Part shown: one piece after another, positions 34,401-44,476 of the stretch | How positions within the stretch are numbered: the first letter of the stretch is position 1 | Layout of the letters: the number at the start of each line of letters is the position of its first letter | From: Macrostomum hystrix | Lineage: Eukaryota > Platyhelminthes > Macrostomidae | Length of the DNA stretch: 64,000 nt | Assembly (NCBI GenBank): GCA_950097015.1 | Contig: CATNEN010000039.1 | Coordinates: 20,515,501 to 20,579,500, forward strand | Direction: 5' to 3' | Notes under the pieces: generated by a model | Databases searched by the model: none | What the model was told of the DNA's origin: nothing | Seen by the model: only the letters and a program-made list of their open reading frames with translations | Made by a program: the position numbers and the translations under genes

Positions 34401-37400
34401 AGCCAGATTGTCGATCTCAATCAGCAGGCTAGATTTCTCCTTCTCGACGCGAGTCTTCTGCTTGTTGGCATTCTCTAGCTCGCCAGTGAGCTCAGTGATT
34501 GTCACCGTGTACTTCTTCTTCACCGTCTGCTCCAAGGACTCCAGCTGGCCGTTGGCCGACTCTAGGTCCTTCTTGAGCTTCTGCACCTCCTGGTCGCGTC
34601 GGCGCAGCATCTCCTGGGCCTGGCTGCTAAGACCTCCGGCCTCATCAAGGCGCTCGTTGGCCGCGTCCAGTTGGTAGGCGTAGTCGTTCATGTTGCGCTC
34701 AGCCTGCGGTGGAGGCGAAAATTTTGAATTTGGAACAGTCTAGGACAGATTTTTTAAATCCTTGAATCCCTCTTTTCTCAGCCACAAAGTACCTGTACTT
34801 CATTGAGCATCTACTGACACCGAATACCTGTATTTCTTTCAGCACCTACTGATACCGAATCCCAAACTTTTCGAGGGCCACTTCTACTCACCCTGGTGCG
34901 TCCGTCACGCTCCATCTCCAGTAGATCCTCGAGCTCCTTGATGCGAGACTGCAACAAAAAAAGTTATAGGTCGTTAGCAAAATTGGGTCAAATGAAGGTC
35001 AAGTTTTCGCGACTCCATCCTCACCTCCAGTCGGCTCTGGCTCGCAGGCGACAAGCCGCGGAAGATGCCGCGAGCCGAATAAGACGACGACGATGCCTCC
35101 ATGCGGGAGCTGCGACTAGAGGAAGCCATACCACCGGCGCTCATTGTGCTGACTTGGCTGCTGCGACTGTTACCAAGGTAAACAAAAACTAGATGCGACA
35201 AAAATCACTGGATTAGAGAAAAACTTTCGAAACTAAAATAGTTCTGGAAAAAGTGGGCACTCAGATTATCAGATTGGCGGATTTCCGATTTAGGCTTCGA
35301 AGCTGGAAAGGAAACGAGGCGAAAAGGAGACGGAGGCGCGGACGAGGAAGGAGACGAAGGCGCGGTTCCGTCGCAACCGGAGGCAGCTAAAAGGAGGAAA
35401 AAGTTGCGGCCCCACACACTGTCCACCCACCCAGCGCCGAACAGCCTCCTCTCGCTCTTGTTATTGGGCCTCGGAATTTACAGGGGCGCAGATCTGCCAC
35501 AGTCTTCTAACCCGACAGTTCGTCTGGTTCTTCATTCCTCGCCCAGTTAGCCTTTACCGGTTCTACGGTATTTCCCAGAAAAACCCGATGGCTTTCCCCG
35601 AAGTTTTGGGGGGTTGAGGGGAGAGGTTAGAGGGTCCGGAGGTACGCGGAATTGGCCTTTAAAAAAAACGTGCGGAAGGCATCAGGTAGATCCGCCCTTG
35701 CGCAAGCCTAACGACTGTAGGAGAAAGCAAAGCAGCAAAGCAGCAGCAGCAGCAGCAATTGAAAAAGAATGCTGAAGTTTGCCCTCCAAACGAGCCAGTC
35801 CACAGTTTCATGGCCGAAACCATTACAACTATACCAGTTTCGGGCGGAAGGAGGTCCGTTGCCCCAGATCAATCGATAATTGGGAAGTCTAACCAGGCGG
35901 CGGATGAGGATATGATAGGGGGAAGGCAAACTGGTATGGGGCTATATCAATCCAAGCGGTGATGCTGCAGCTGATGCATTTGCCGGGGCAAAGAAAAAGG
36001 ATTTCTCGGCTAGGATTAATGGGTAAATGTTGGAGGGGCTTTAGTGGCAGACAATATAATTGGGTGTAATATAGCTTCCAGTCTCATGACGCTCACCTTA
36101 CCGGCAAGTGGATTTTGGTACACAAGCTTATAGTCATCTTTCTGTGCCTATTGTTGATAGCATAATCCCACACGATGTCTTACATTTTCAACACCTCACA
36201 AAAACAGATTTTGGAAAACAAATGGGCATTGTATTTTTAGAGGTATGATGATCACATCAATACTTTCGACAGAAAGCACGGTTGGCGGAGAGGTGGCCGT
36301 TCGCACACTCAAACTGCCTCTGTACATTGGCGGAGAGGTGGCCGTTCGCACACTCAAACTGCCTCTGTTCATTGGCGTAGAGGTGGCCGTTCGCACACTC
36401 GAACTGCCTCTGTGCATTGGCGGAGAGGTGGCCGTTCGCACACTCAAACTGTCTCTGTGCATTGGCGGAGAGGTGGCCGTTCTCACACTCAAACTGTCTC
36501 TGTGCCTTGGCGGAGAGTGTGTGCCGCGAGTCATTTCTATTGAGGGGTCTGATTTGTTCAATATTGAAGTACGTACAATGGGCTGAGGCAGAGTTGGCTG
36601 GGTTAAAATTCAATTAATAAACTTGGCGGGCCTCTCAATGTAGGCGGAGAAGAATGTGGTTGCTAAACTGGCTGTTCTTTGCGCTAAAAAGCAGTGAAAT
36701 TTCAACTGGGAATTAATTTTTTGCTTTTTAAGATTAGTGGATAAAATTTATACTGCCAGAAAGAACTGAGGCGATTTGAGATCAGGCGATCGGAGATGAG
36801 ACGATGGGAGATAAGACGATGGGAGATGAGGCGATGGAAGATGAGGCGATGGAAGATGAGACGATGGGAGAACGAGCGATGGGAGAACAGGCGACGGGAG
36901 ATGAGACGGTGGGAGATCAGGCGGGGGAAGATCAGGCGATAGGAGATTAGGCGATGGGAGTTCGCTCCCGTCAACTACCTCCGGAGGAGGAATTCAGCTC
37001 GGTTAACTATAAAGACAGAGATAGCAAGTCGTGGCCATAGACATTCAAGAGTTGCAACTGTTACTTTGTTATTTTTAATCATATCTTTTGTTCTGATAGT
37101 CCAAAAAATGTTAACTTTTCTTGGTCTTATAAAGCGGCTATAGTCCCGTCTTTCTATAGACTCAATTATATTTTAAACACAGATAATGGAAACTAAAGTA
37201 ATGAACAAAAAACGAACAGGACCTCGACTATTGGCAAAAAGTTAAGGTTAAGTCTGCTGACAGCCTCGGTAGTCTTTTGAGCAGTTTGTGGGTCTGTCGT
37301 TATCGTAATTGAGAAGAATAGACTTGAATACATTTTCGATTTTCCAAGGGTAGCAACAGCAGGGTCTGGTTGTCCAACCTTTATCCAGAAGATCATCCAG

Positions 37401-38118
37401 CGACTCTACTTTTGGGGCAGGCCTATTGCGTGCTGCTCGCGTTGAATGTCTATGGCCACGGCTTTTTTATCTGTCTTGATAAGCTGCCCATAACTTTGGG
37501 CCATAGACGTTTGACAAAATAGACTAAAATTTTTGCTGCACACTTCGATTGTCTATGGGTGAATCTATCTAATTTCAATATGCTGAATTATAGATATTGG
37601 TGCATATATCTACAATACGAGATTTAGTGATTAATTCCATTATGTGATATCATATAAATCATAAATCATAAATCATAAATCATATTGATACTGAAACGAC
37701 ATAGGCAATATAAAATACTATTTTAGCACACAGGGTGTACAAATCATACTACTAGGAGTAGAATATACAGATTATTAAATATAAATACAGTTGAACAATC
37801 AGTGCCACATGAGCAGCTATAATGATTACTCATTGATCAGTCAGTGGTCTATGAGGATAGTTATTATCGTTTTTTGCAGCTCAATTAGCTGAAGCAATGA
37901 AGAATTAAGTGCCTTATTGCTTATATTTGACTGTAGAAAAACCACGGGGTATTTCAAATGACCGATTCTTGTGAAAGTCGACTATACGTCGAATATTTTG
38001 GGATACACACGAAGAAGTGATTATTTGAATACTTAAATAAACGTTGCCGCTTACTTACCTTTCCATCACCTGGTTACGGCTTGCCATAATTTAAACAAAA
38101 AGTAATTGCGTTCGTTAA
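28429..38118 (-). CDS. PRM: Paramyosin (complete)
   Basis: Ten minus-strand exons: 38059-38118 (ATG 38085-38087), 35025-35166, 34892-34948, 34371-34703, 33661-33906, 33373-33569, 31778-32615, 31306-31662, 30831-31124 and 28429-28626 (stop 28429-28431). All joins keep frame; 896 residues, close to the usual 860-890. A non-helical Ser/Arg-rich head of ~50 residues leads into an unbroken coiled-coil rod, starting at [20 protein letters not shown]. Diagnostic blocks are [73 protein letters not shown] and [20 protein letters not shown], then a short tail ending ARATSIM. The tail and the RLESR junction resemble flatworm paramyosins. Paramyosin forms the core of invertebrate thick filaments. The first exon adds 17 residues in frame; a protein starting at the Met in exon 2 (35142-35144) is also possible. 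Introns carry several minisatellites, two DNA elements and CRE/MEF2-like sites. Confidence 0.96.
28787..29685. mobile_element. Non-autonomous hAT-type element with 8-bp target duplication, paramyosin intron 9
   Basis: Terminal inverted repeats CAGGGGTCGGCAAACT (28787-28802) and, inverted at the right end, CAGGGGTAGGCAATCT (29685-29670), match at 14 of 16 positions. Both sides carry the direct repeat ATCTAGAC (28779-28786 and 29686-29693), the 8-bp target duplication of hAT transposons. The inner ends are GGCCCGC-rich. There is no transposase ORF, and the centre is almost wholly a 16-bp minisatellite. Confidence 0.93.
28895..29600. repeat. Highly uniform 16-bp minisatellite inside the hAT element
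   Basis: Unit TCTAATCTCTCCCGTG, about 44 copies. From about 28908 to 29497 the copies look identical; only the right end (after 29498) shows variants such as TCTCATCTC. Such uniformity implies recent expansion or ongoing homogenisation. Confidence 0.97.
29868..29892 (+). repeat. (CAG)n microsatellite, paramyosin intron 9
   Basis: About eight GCA/CAG triplets starting in AGCAGCAGCAG. Intronic, so not translated in paramyosin. Confidence 0.8.
31160..31250. promoter_or_regulatory. Duplicated MEF2-like site in paramyosin intron 8
   Basis: CTAAAAATAG, which fits the MEF2 consensus YTA(A/T)4TAR, occurs at 31163-31172 and 31207-31216 inside a two-copy 44-bp tandem repeat that also shares GAATCTTGCGTCACTTTC. 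MEF2 drives muscle genes in animals, so the context is fitting, but the same decamer also occurs in the dispersed repeats near 1849 and 5762 and at about 27664, so function is unproven. Confidence 0.35.
32680..33262. mobile_element. MITE-like element, paramyosin intron 6
   Basis: The left end CAGTGGCGAAGCCAGG and the inverted right end CAGGGGTGTAGCCAGG are imperfect terminal inverted repeats (about 13 of 16). The inner flanks are GGGGGC-rich on both sides. No clear target duplication and no transposase. Nearly the whole interior (about 32740-33190) is a 19-bp minisatellite. Confidence 0.75.
32740..33190. repeat. Minisatellite, 19-bp unit, ~23 copies, inside MITE-like element
   Basis: Unit CCACTACCACACGGGGGCG with GTG and single-G-deletion variants. 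It has no stop in any plus-strand frame, giving three overlapping false ORFs. Confidence 0.96.
34000..34185. promoter_or_regulatory. Cluster of five perfect CRE palindromes, paramyosin intron 4
   Basis: A 28-bp tandem repeat (core GGTGACGTCACC) places TGACGTCA at 34003-34010, 34031-34038, 34059-34066, 34087-34094 and, after a degenerate copy, 34145-34152; a half site follows near 34172. TGACGTCA is the full consensus site for CREB/ATF bZIP factors. It lies in intron 4 (33907-34370). Whether it is used is not shown by the sequence. Confidence 0.5.
36275..36525. repeat. Minisatellite, 45-bp unit, ~5.5 copies, paramyosin intron 1
   Basis: Unit GGCGGAGAGGTGGCCGTTCG plus CACACTCAAACTGCCTCTGTACATT. 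It is open on both strands because the unit is a multiple of three. Confidence 0.93.
36770..36965. repeat. Degenerate ~10-15-bp purine-rich tandem repeat, paramyosin intron 1
   Basis: Repeats of GATGGGAGATGAGGC and GATGAGACGATGGGAG, irregular period. It has an incidental 90-codon minus-strand ORF. Confidence 0.85.
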
Positions 38119-38519
38119 CTGAGGACAAAAAAAAAGAAATTAATTTTAGTTTGCCAATCCAACGGCACCATCGTGTGGCTTTACGCTTAATTTATACATA
38201 GATGTGCCTGTCTAGACAACTGCCTGCACACAGAAAACTTGTACACACACAGACGAAAAGATCCTAACAAACTGGTGCAAATTTAAACAACAGTATGGCA
38301 TCATGGGTACTAGCTCTGTACATATGTAAGAGCAATGGACCGCGGTGGAATGTCAGTTATGTACAGCCTAAATGTCACGATTTAATAGCTTCCGCGGGTG
38401 AATCTTAGTTTTTGCTATGTCAGAGACTACCAGTGAAATGATAAATGATGGACAAGTACATGTACCTAGTCTTCCCTGCTATAAAAACAGTACTGAAATT
38501 TTTCTAATGAAGAATTTAG
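38119..38519. other. Upstream flank of paramyosin exon 1
   Basis: Sequence next to paramyosin exon 1. On the minus strand TTTTTTTTTGTCCTCAG runs into the exon (AG at 38120-38119), which looks like a splice or trans-splice acceptor. The promoter therefore may lie further upstream, beyond the 32-bp array. No TATA box identified. Confidence 0.45.
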
Positions 38520-40320
38520 GCATGCAGATATGGAATCGACTTGAGAAACCGCCAAGCAGATATAGAATCGACTTGAGAAACAGACAAAGCAGATATGGAA
38601 TCGACTTGAGAAACAGACAAAGCAGATATGGAATGGACTTGAGAAACCGCCAAGCAGATATGGAATCGACTTGAGAAACAGACAAGCAGATATGGAATGG
38701 ACTTGAGAAACCGCCAAGCAGATATGGAATCGACTTGAGAAACCGCCAAGCAGATATGGAATCGACTTGAGAAACCGCCAAGCAGATATGGAATCGACTT
38801 GAGAAACGGATAAAGCAGATATGGAATCGACTTGAGAAACCGCCAAGCAGATATGGAATCGACTAGAGAAACAGACAAGCAGATATGGAATCGACTTGAG
38901 AAACCGCCAAGCAGATATGGAATCGACTTGAGAAACCGCCAAGCAGATATGGAATCGACTTGAGAAACGGATAAAGCAGATATGGAATCGACTTGAGAAA
39001 CCGCCAAGCAGATATGGAATCGACTAGAGAAACAGACAAGCAGATATGGAATCGACTTGAGAAACCGCCAAGCAGATATGGAATCGACTTGAGAAACCGC
39101 CAAGCAGATATGGAATCGACTTGAGAAACGGATAAAGCAGATATGGAATCGACTTGAGAAACCGCCAAGCAGATATGGAATCGACTTGAGAAACCGCCAA
39201 GCAGATATGGAATCGACTTGAGAAACCGCCAAGCAGATATGGAATCGACTAGAGAAACCGCCAAGCAGATATGGAATCGACTTGAGAAACCGCCAAGCAG
39301 ATATGGAATCGACTTGAGAAACAGACAAGCAGATATGGAATCGACTTGAGAAACAGACAAGCAGATATGGAATCGACTTGAGAAACAGACAAGCAGATAT
39401 GGAATCGACTTGAGAAACAGACAAGCAGATATGGAATCGACTTGAGAAACCGCCAAGCAGATATGGAATCGACTTGAGAAACGGATAAAGCAGATATGGA
39501 ATCGACTTGAGAAACCGCCAAGCAGATATGGAATCGACTAGAGAAACAGACAAGCAGATATGGAATCGACTTGAGAAACCGCCAAGCAGATATGGAATCG
39601 ACTAGAGAAACAGACAAGCAGATATGGAATCGACTTGAGAAACCGCCAAGCAGATATGGAATCGACTTGAGAAACCGCCAAGCAGATATGGAATCGACTT
39701 GAGAAACCGCCAAGCAGATATGGAATCGACTTGAGAAACGGATAAAGCAGATATGGAATCGACTTGAGAAACCGCCAAGCAGATATGGAATCGACTAGAG
39801 AAACAGACAAGCAGATATGGAATCGACTTGAGAAACGGATAAAGCAGATATGGAATCGACTTGAGAAACCGCCAAGCAGATATGGAATCGACTTGAGAAA
39901 CGGATAAAGCAGATATGGAATCGACTTGAGAAACAGACAAAGCAGATATGGAATCGACTTAAGAAACAGACAAAGCAGACATGAAATCGACTAGAGAAGC
40001 AGACAAAGCAGATATGGAATCGACTAGAGAAACAGACAAAGCAGATATGGAATCGACTTGAGAAACCGCCAAGCAGATATGGAATCGACTTTAGAAACAG
40101 ACAAAGCAGACATGGAATCGACTAGAGAAACCGCCAAGCAGATATGGAATCGACTTGAGAAACCGCCAAGCAGATATGGAATCGACTTGAGAAACCGCCA
40201 AGCAGATATGGAATCGACTTGAGAAACCGCCAAGCAGATATGGAATCGACTTGAGAAACCGCCAAGCAGATATGGAATCGACTTGAGAAACCGCCAAGCA
40301 GATATGGAATCGAATGAAAA
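38520..40320. repeat. Minisatellite, ~32-bp unit, ~56 copies
   Basis: Unit AGCAGATATGGAATCGACTT plus GAGAAACCGCCA, with two other tails (GAAACAGACAA and GAAACGGATAA). The order of tail types repeats in blocks (for example 38795-38975 and 38965-39145), so multi-unit blocks were copied. Several overlapping minus-strand ORFs up to 345 codons are false. Confidence 0.96.
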
Positions 40321-41000
40321 AGCCACAAGCGTCCTAGGTAAGACTAAGACTTAAAGCAACAGAAGAGACTCTAAAAGTACATTCTGGAATAAAGTTATTT
40401 TTAGTAACAGCGCGACAAAGTCAATAGCGCTATAAACTGAAGTGGCTGTAAGTGAATTATAAGTTTTATTGCCTTATAAAATAATTCAAGGTATAAAATA
40501 CCTCAAATAAAAAGTCAGATTTTAAAACAAAAACTTGAAGGTTTAAACTAGAAAGAAATGTTTCGCAACAAAAAACACGGAAAAATGATTTGCTATCAAC
40601 AAAATAGATAGGTCAGATTAGTTACATTGCACATATCTTTCTAGCATGGTAAATTGCTGGTTTTCTGCTATTTTTTCAGGCGATTCTATTTATATACATT
40701 AAAGTACACCCCTTTAACAAAACTTGTTAAGTATATTTGAATACTAGATAATATTAATTCAATTTACCTATACTACCTGGACAGTAAATAAAATTTTAAT
40801 TAAATATAAATGATGAAATAAGTCTTGTTACTGGCCATTAAATCCAGTAAGATAATATAATTGTTCGATTTGATTGTAAAATAAAGCACGTAATACAGTA
40901 ACGAACGAATTTGTAAACAAATATATCACAAATACATGTACACACGTTTTTCACACAAACAACAGGCCCGAAATTATAGCTTAGCCAATCGGAAAGTTTT
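40321..41000. other. AT-rich intergenic DNA
   Basis: No coding or RNA gene recognised between two large minisatellites. Confidence 0.5.
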
Positions 41001-41004
41001 AGGT

Positions 41005-44000
41005 TCCTTCGCTGCCTAATTTTAGGTTCCTTTACCGCCTAATTTTAGGTTCCTTTACCGCATAATTTTAGGTTCCTTTACCGCCTAATTTTAGGTTCCT
41101 TTACCGCCTAATTTTAGGTTCCTTCACTGCCTAATTTTAGGTTCCTTCACTGCCTAATTTTAGGTTCCTTCACTGCCTAATTTTAGGTTCATTTAGCGCC
41201 TAATTTAAGTTCCTTCACTGCCTAATTTTAGGTTCCTTTAGCGCCTAATTAAGGTTCTTTCACTGCCTAATTTTAGGTTCCTTCACTGCCTAATTTTAGT
41301 TTCCTTCACTGCCTAATTTTAGGTTCCTTCACTGCCTAATTTTAGGTTCCTTCACTGCCTAATTTTAGGTTCATTTAGCGCCTAATTTAGGTTCCTTCAC
41401 TGCCTAATTTTAGGTTCCTTCACTGCCTAATTTTAGGTTCCTTCACTGCCTAATTTTAGGCTCCTTCACTGCCTAATTTAAGTTCCCTCACTGCCTAATT
41501 TTAAGTTCCTTTACTGCCTAATTTTAGGTTCCTTTACTGCCTAATTTTAGGTTCCTTTACTGCCTAATTTTAAGTTCCTTTACTGCCTAATTTTAGGTTC
41601 CTTTACTGCCTAATTTTAGGTTCCTTTACTGCCTAATTTTAGGTTCCTTTACTGCCTAATTTTAGGTTCCTTCACTGCCTAACTTTAGGTTCATTTAGCG
41701 CCTAATTTAGGTTCCTTCACTGCCTAATTTTAGGTTCCTTCACTGCCTAATTTTAGGTTCATTTAGCGCCTAATTAAGGTTCCTTCATTGCCTAGTTTTA
41801 GGTTCCTTTTGCGCCTAATTTAATTTCCTTCACTGCCTAAATATAGGTTCCTTTAGCGCCTAATTTAGGTTCCTTTTTACTGCCTAGTTTTAGGTTCCTT
41901 CGCTGCCTAATTTAGTTTCCTTCACTGTCTAATTATAGGTTCCTTTAGCGCCTAATTAAGGTTCCTTCACTGCCTAATTTTAGGTTCCTTCACTGCCTAA
42001 TTTTGGGTTCCTTCACTGCCTAATTTAAGGTTCCTTCACTGCCTAATTTTAGGTTCCTTCACTGCCTAACTTTAGGTTCATTTAGCGCCTAATTTAGGTT
42101 CCTTCACTGCCTAATTTTAGGTTCCTTCACTGCCTAATTTTAGGTTCATTTAGCGCCTAATTAAGGTTCCTTCATTGCCTAGTTTTAGGTTCCTTTTGCG
42201 CCTAATTTAATTTCCTTCACTGCCTAAATATAGGTTCCTTTAGCGCCTAATTTAGGTTCCTTTTTACTGCCTAGTTTTAGGTTCCTTCGCTGCCTAATTT
42301 AGTTTCCTTCACTGTCTAATTATAGGTTCCTTTAGCGCCTAATTAAGGTTCCTTCACTGCCTAGTTTTAGGTTCCTTCACTACCTAGTTTTAGGTTCCTT
42401 TAGCGCCTAATTTAGGTTCCTTCACTGCCTAGTTTTAGGTTCCTTCACTACCTAGTTTTAGGTTCCTTTAGCGCCTAATTTAGGTTCCTTCACTGCCTAG
42501 TTTTAGGTTCCTTCGCTGCCTAATTTAGTTTCCTTCACTGCCTAATTATAGGTTCCTTTAGCGCCTAATTAAGGTTCCTTCACTGCCTAGTTTTAGGTTC
42601 CTTCACTACCTAGTTTTAGGTTCCTTTAGCGCCTTATTAAGGTTCCTTCACTGCCTAGTTTTAGGTTCCTTCACTGCCAAGTTTTAGGTTCCTTTAGCGC
42701 CTAATTAAGGTTCCTTCACTGCCTAGTTTTAGGTTCCTTCACTGCCAAGTTTTAGGTTCCTTTAGCGCCTAATTAAGGTTCCTTCACTGCCAAGTTTTAG
42801 GTTCCTTTAGCGCCTAATTAAGGTTCCTTCACTGCCTAGTTTTAGGTTCCCTTAGCGCCTAATTAAGGTTCCTTCACTGCCTAGTTTTAGGTTCCTTTAG
42901 CGCCTAATTAAGGTTCCTTCACTGCCTAGTTTTAGGTTCCCTTAGCGCCTAATTAAGGTTCCTTCACTGCCTAGTTTTAGGTTCCTTTAGCGCCTAATTA
43001 AGGTTCCTTCACTACCTAGTTTTAGGTTCCTTCACTACCTAGTTTTAGGTTCCTTTAGCGCCTAATTTAGGTTCCTTCACTGCCTAGTTTTAGGTTCCTT
43101 CGCTGCCTAATTTAGTTTCCTTCACTGCCTAATTATAGGTTCCTTTAGCGCCTAATTAAGGTTCCTTCACTGCCTAGTTTTAGGTTCCTTCACTACCTAG
43201 TTTTAGGTTCCTTTAGCGCCTTATTAAGGTTCCTTCACTGCCTAGTTTTAGGTTCCTTCACTGCCAAGTTTTAGGTTCCTTTAGCGCCTAATTAAGGTTC
43301 CTTCACTGCCTAGTTTTAGGTTCCTTCACTGCCAAGTTTTAGGTTCCTTTAGCGCCTAATTAAGGTTCCTTCACTGCCAAGTTTTAGGTTCCTTTAGCGC
43401 CTAATTAAGGTTCCTTCACTGCCTAGTTTTAGGTTCCCTTAGCGCCTAATTAAGGTTCCTTCACTGCCTAGTTTTAGGTTCCTTTAGCGCCTAATTAAGG
43501 TTCCTTCACTACCTAGTTTTAGGTTCCTTCACTACCTAGTTTTAGGTTCCTTTAGCGCCTAATTAAGGTTCCTTCACTACCTAGTTTTAGGTTCCTTCAC
43601 TACCTAGTTTTAGGTTCCCTTAGCGCCTAATTAAGGTTCCTTCACTGCCAAGTTTTAGGTTCCCTTAGCGCCTAATTAGGGATCCTTCACTACCTAGTTT
43701 TAGGTTCCTTTAGCGCCTAATTAAGGTTCCTTCACTGCCTAGTTTTAGGTTCCCTTAGCGCCTAATTAAGGTTCCTTCACTGCCAAGTTTTAGGTTCCCT
43801 TAGCGCCTAATTAGGGATCCTTCACTACCTAGTTTTAGGTTCCTTTAGCGCCTAATTAAGGTTCCTTCACTGCCTAGTTTTAGGTTCCTTTAGCGCCCAA
43901 TTAAGGTTCCTTCACTGCCTAGTTTTAGGTTCCTTCGCTGCCTAATTTAATTTCCTTCACTGCCTAATTTTAGGTTCCTTTAGCGCCAAATTTTAGGCTC

Positions 44001-44005
44001 TTTCA
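41005..44005. repeat. 3-kb minisatellite, ~25-bp unit, with higher-order structure
   Basis: Unit TTAGGTTCCTTCACTGCCTA plus ATTTT, ~120 copies, with variants TTTAGCGCC, CACTACC and GCCAAG. Long blocks repeat: about 41680-41960 matches about 42060-42340, and about 42400-42800 matches about 43010-43400. It lies between paramyosin and TRIM37. Confidence 0.95.
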
Positions 44006-44476
44006 TTCACTGTCTTTTTAGCTGCAGTTTCTGAGCTGCAGTTTAGCTTAGACCGTTGCGATTTGAACAGCTTGCCAACCCCAACTGGGTAAATGATAAA
44101 ATACGAAAATTAGTTGAGTTAAGGAAAACTAGTAAGAAAAACACTGAGTGACAAGTGTGAATAAATTAATGACAAATAAATATCAAGTAACGGCTAAAGC
44201 AAGAAAATAAATCAATAACCAAGGCAAAAAAGAAACAGAGAAGCAAGCTCGTTGACAGCAAAAGCAGAGCTACATTATACAAAAAATAATTTGAAAAGGA
44301 AATCAAGAGACACTGAGACCACCAAGGACCGAAAGTTGTATTGTTCGAAAATAAAATCAACAAATATGGAACCACACAAAATGGAACCAATTTATTTATT
44401 GGCTCTGAATTTTATTTATTAGACGCAAATAAGGAATTTTGCGATTTTTTCAGAACTAAAAAAAACAATTCACTCT
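44006..44476 (-). other. 3' UTR and flank of TRIM37
   Basis: A-rich non-coding DNA. TTTATT at 44411-44416 (AATAAA on the minus strand), about 60 bp past the stop, is a good candidate polyadenylation signal; a second is at 44391-44400. Confidence 0.5.

Noticed and set aside
28429-35166. Lamin or cytoplasmic intermediate filament, or myosin heavy chain tail
   Set aside because: The rod is uninterrupted for ~840 residues and carries paramyosin-specific blocks ([45 protein letters not shown]); there is no lamin tail and no myosin motor.
38466-40328. Several overlapping minus-strand repeat ORFs up to 345 codons
   Set aside because: Produced by the ~32-bp minisatellite, with the same peptide appearing in different frames.
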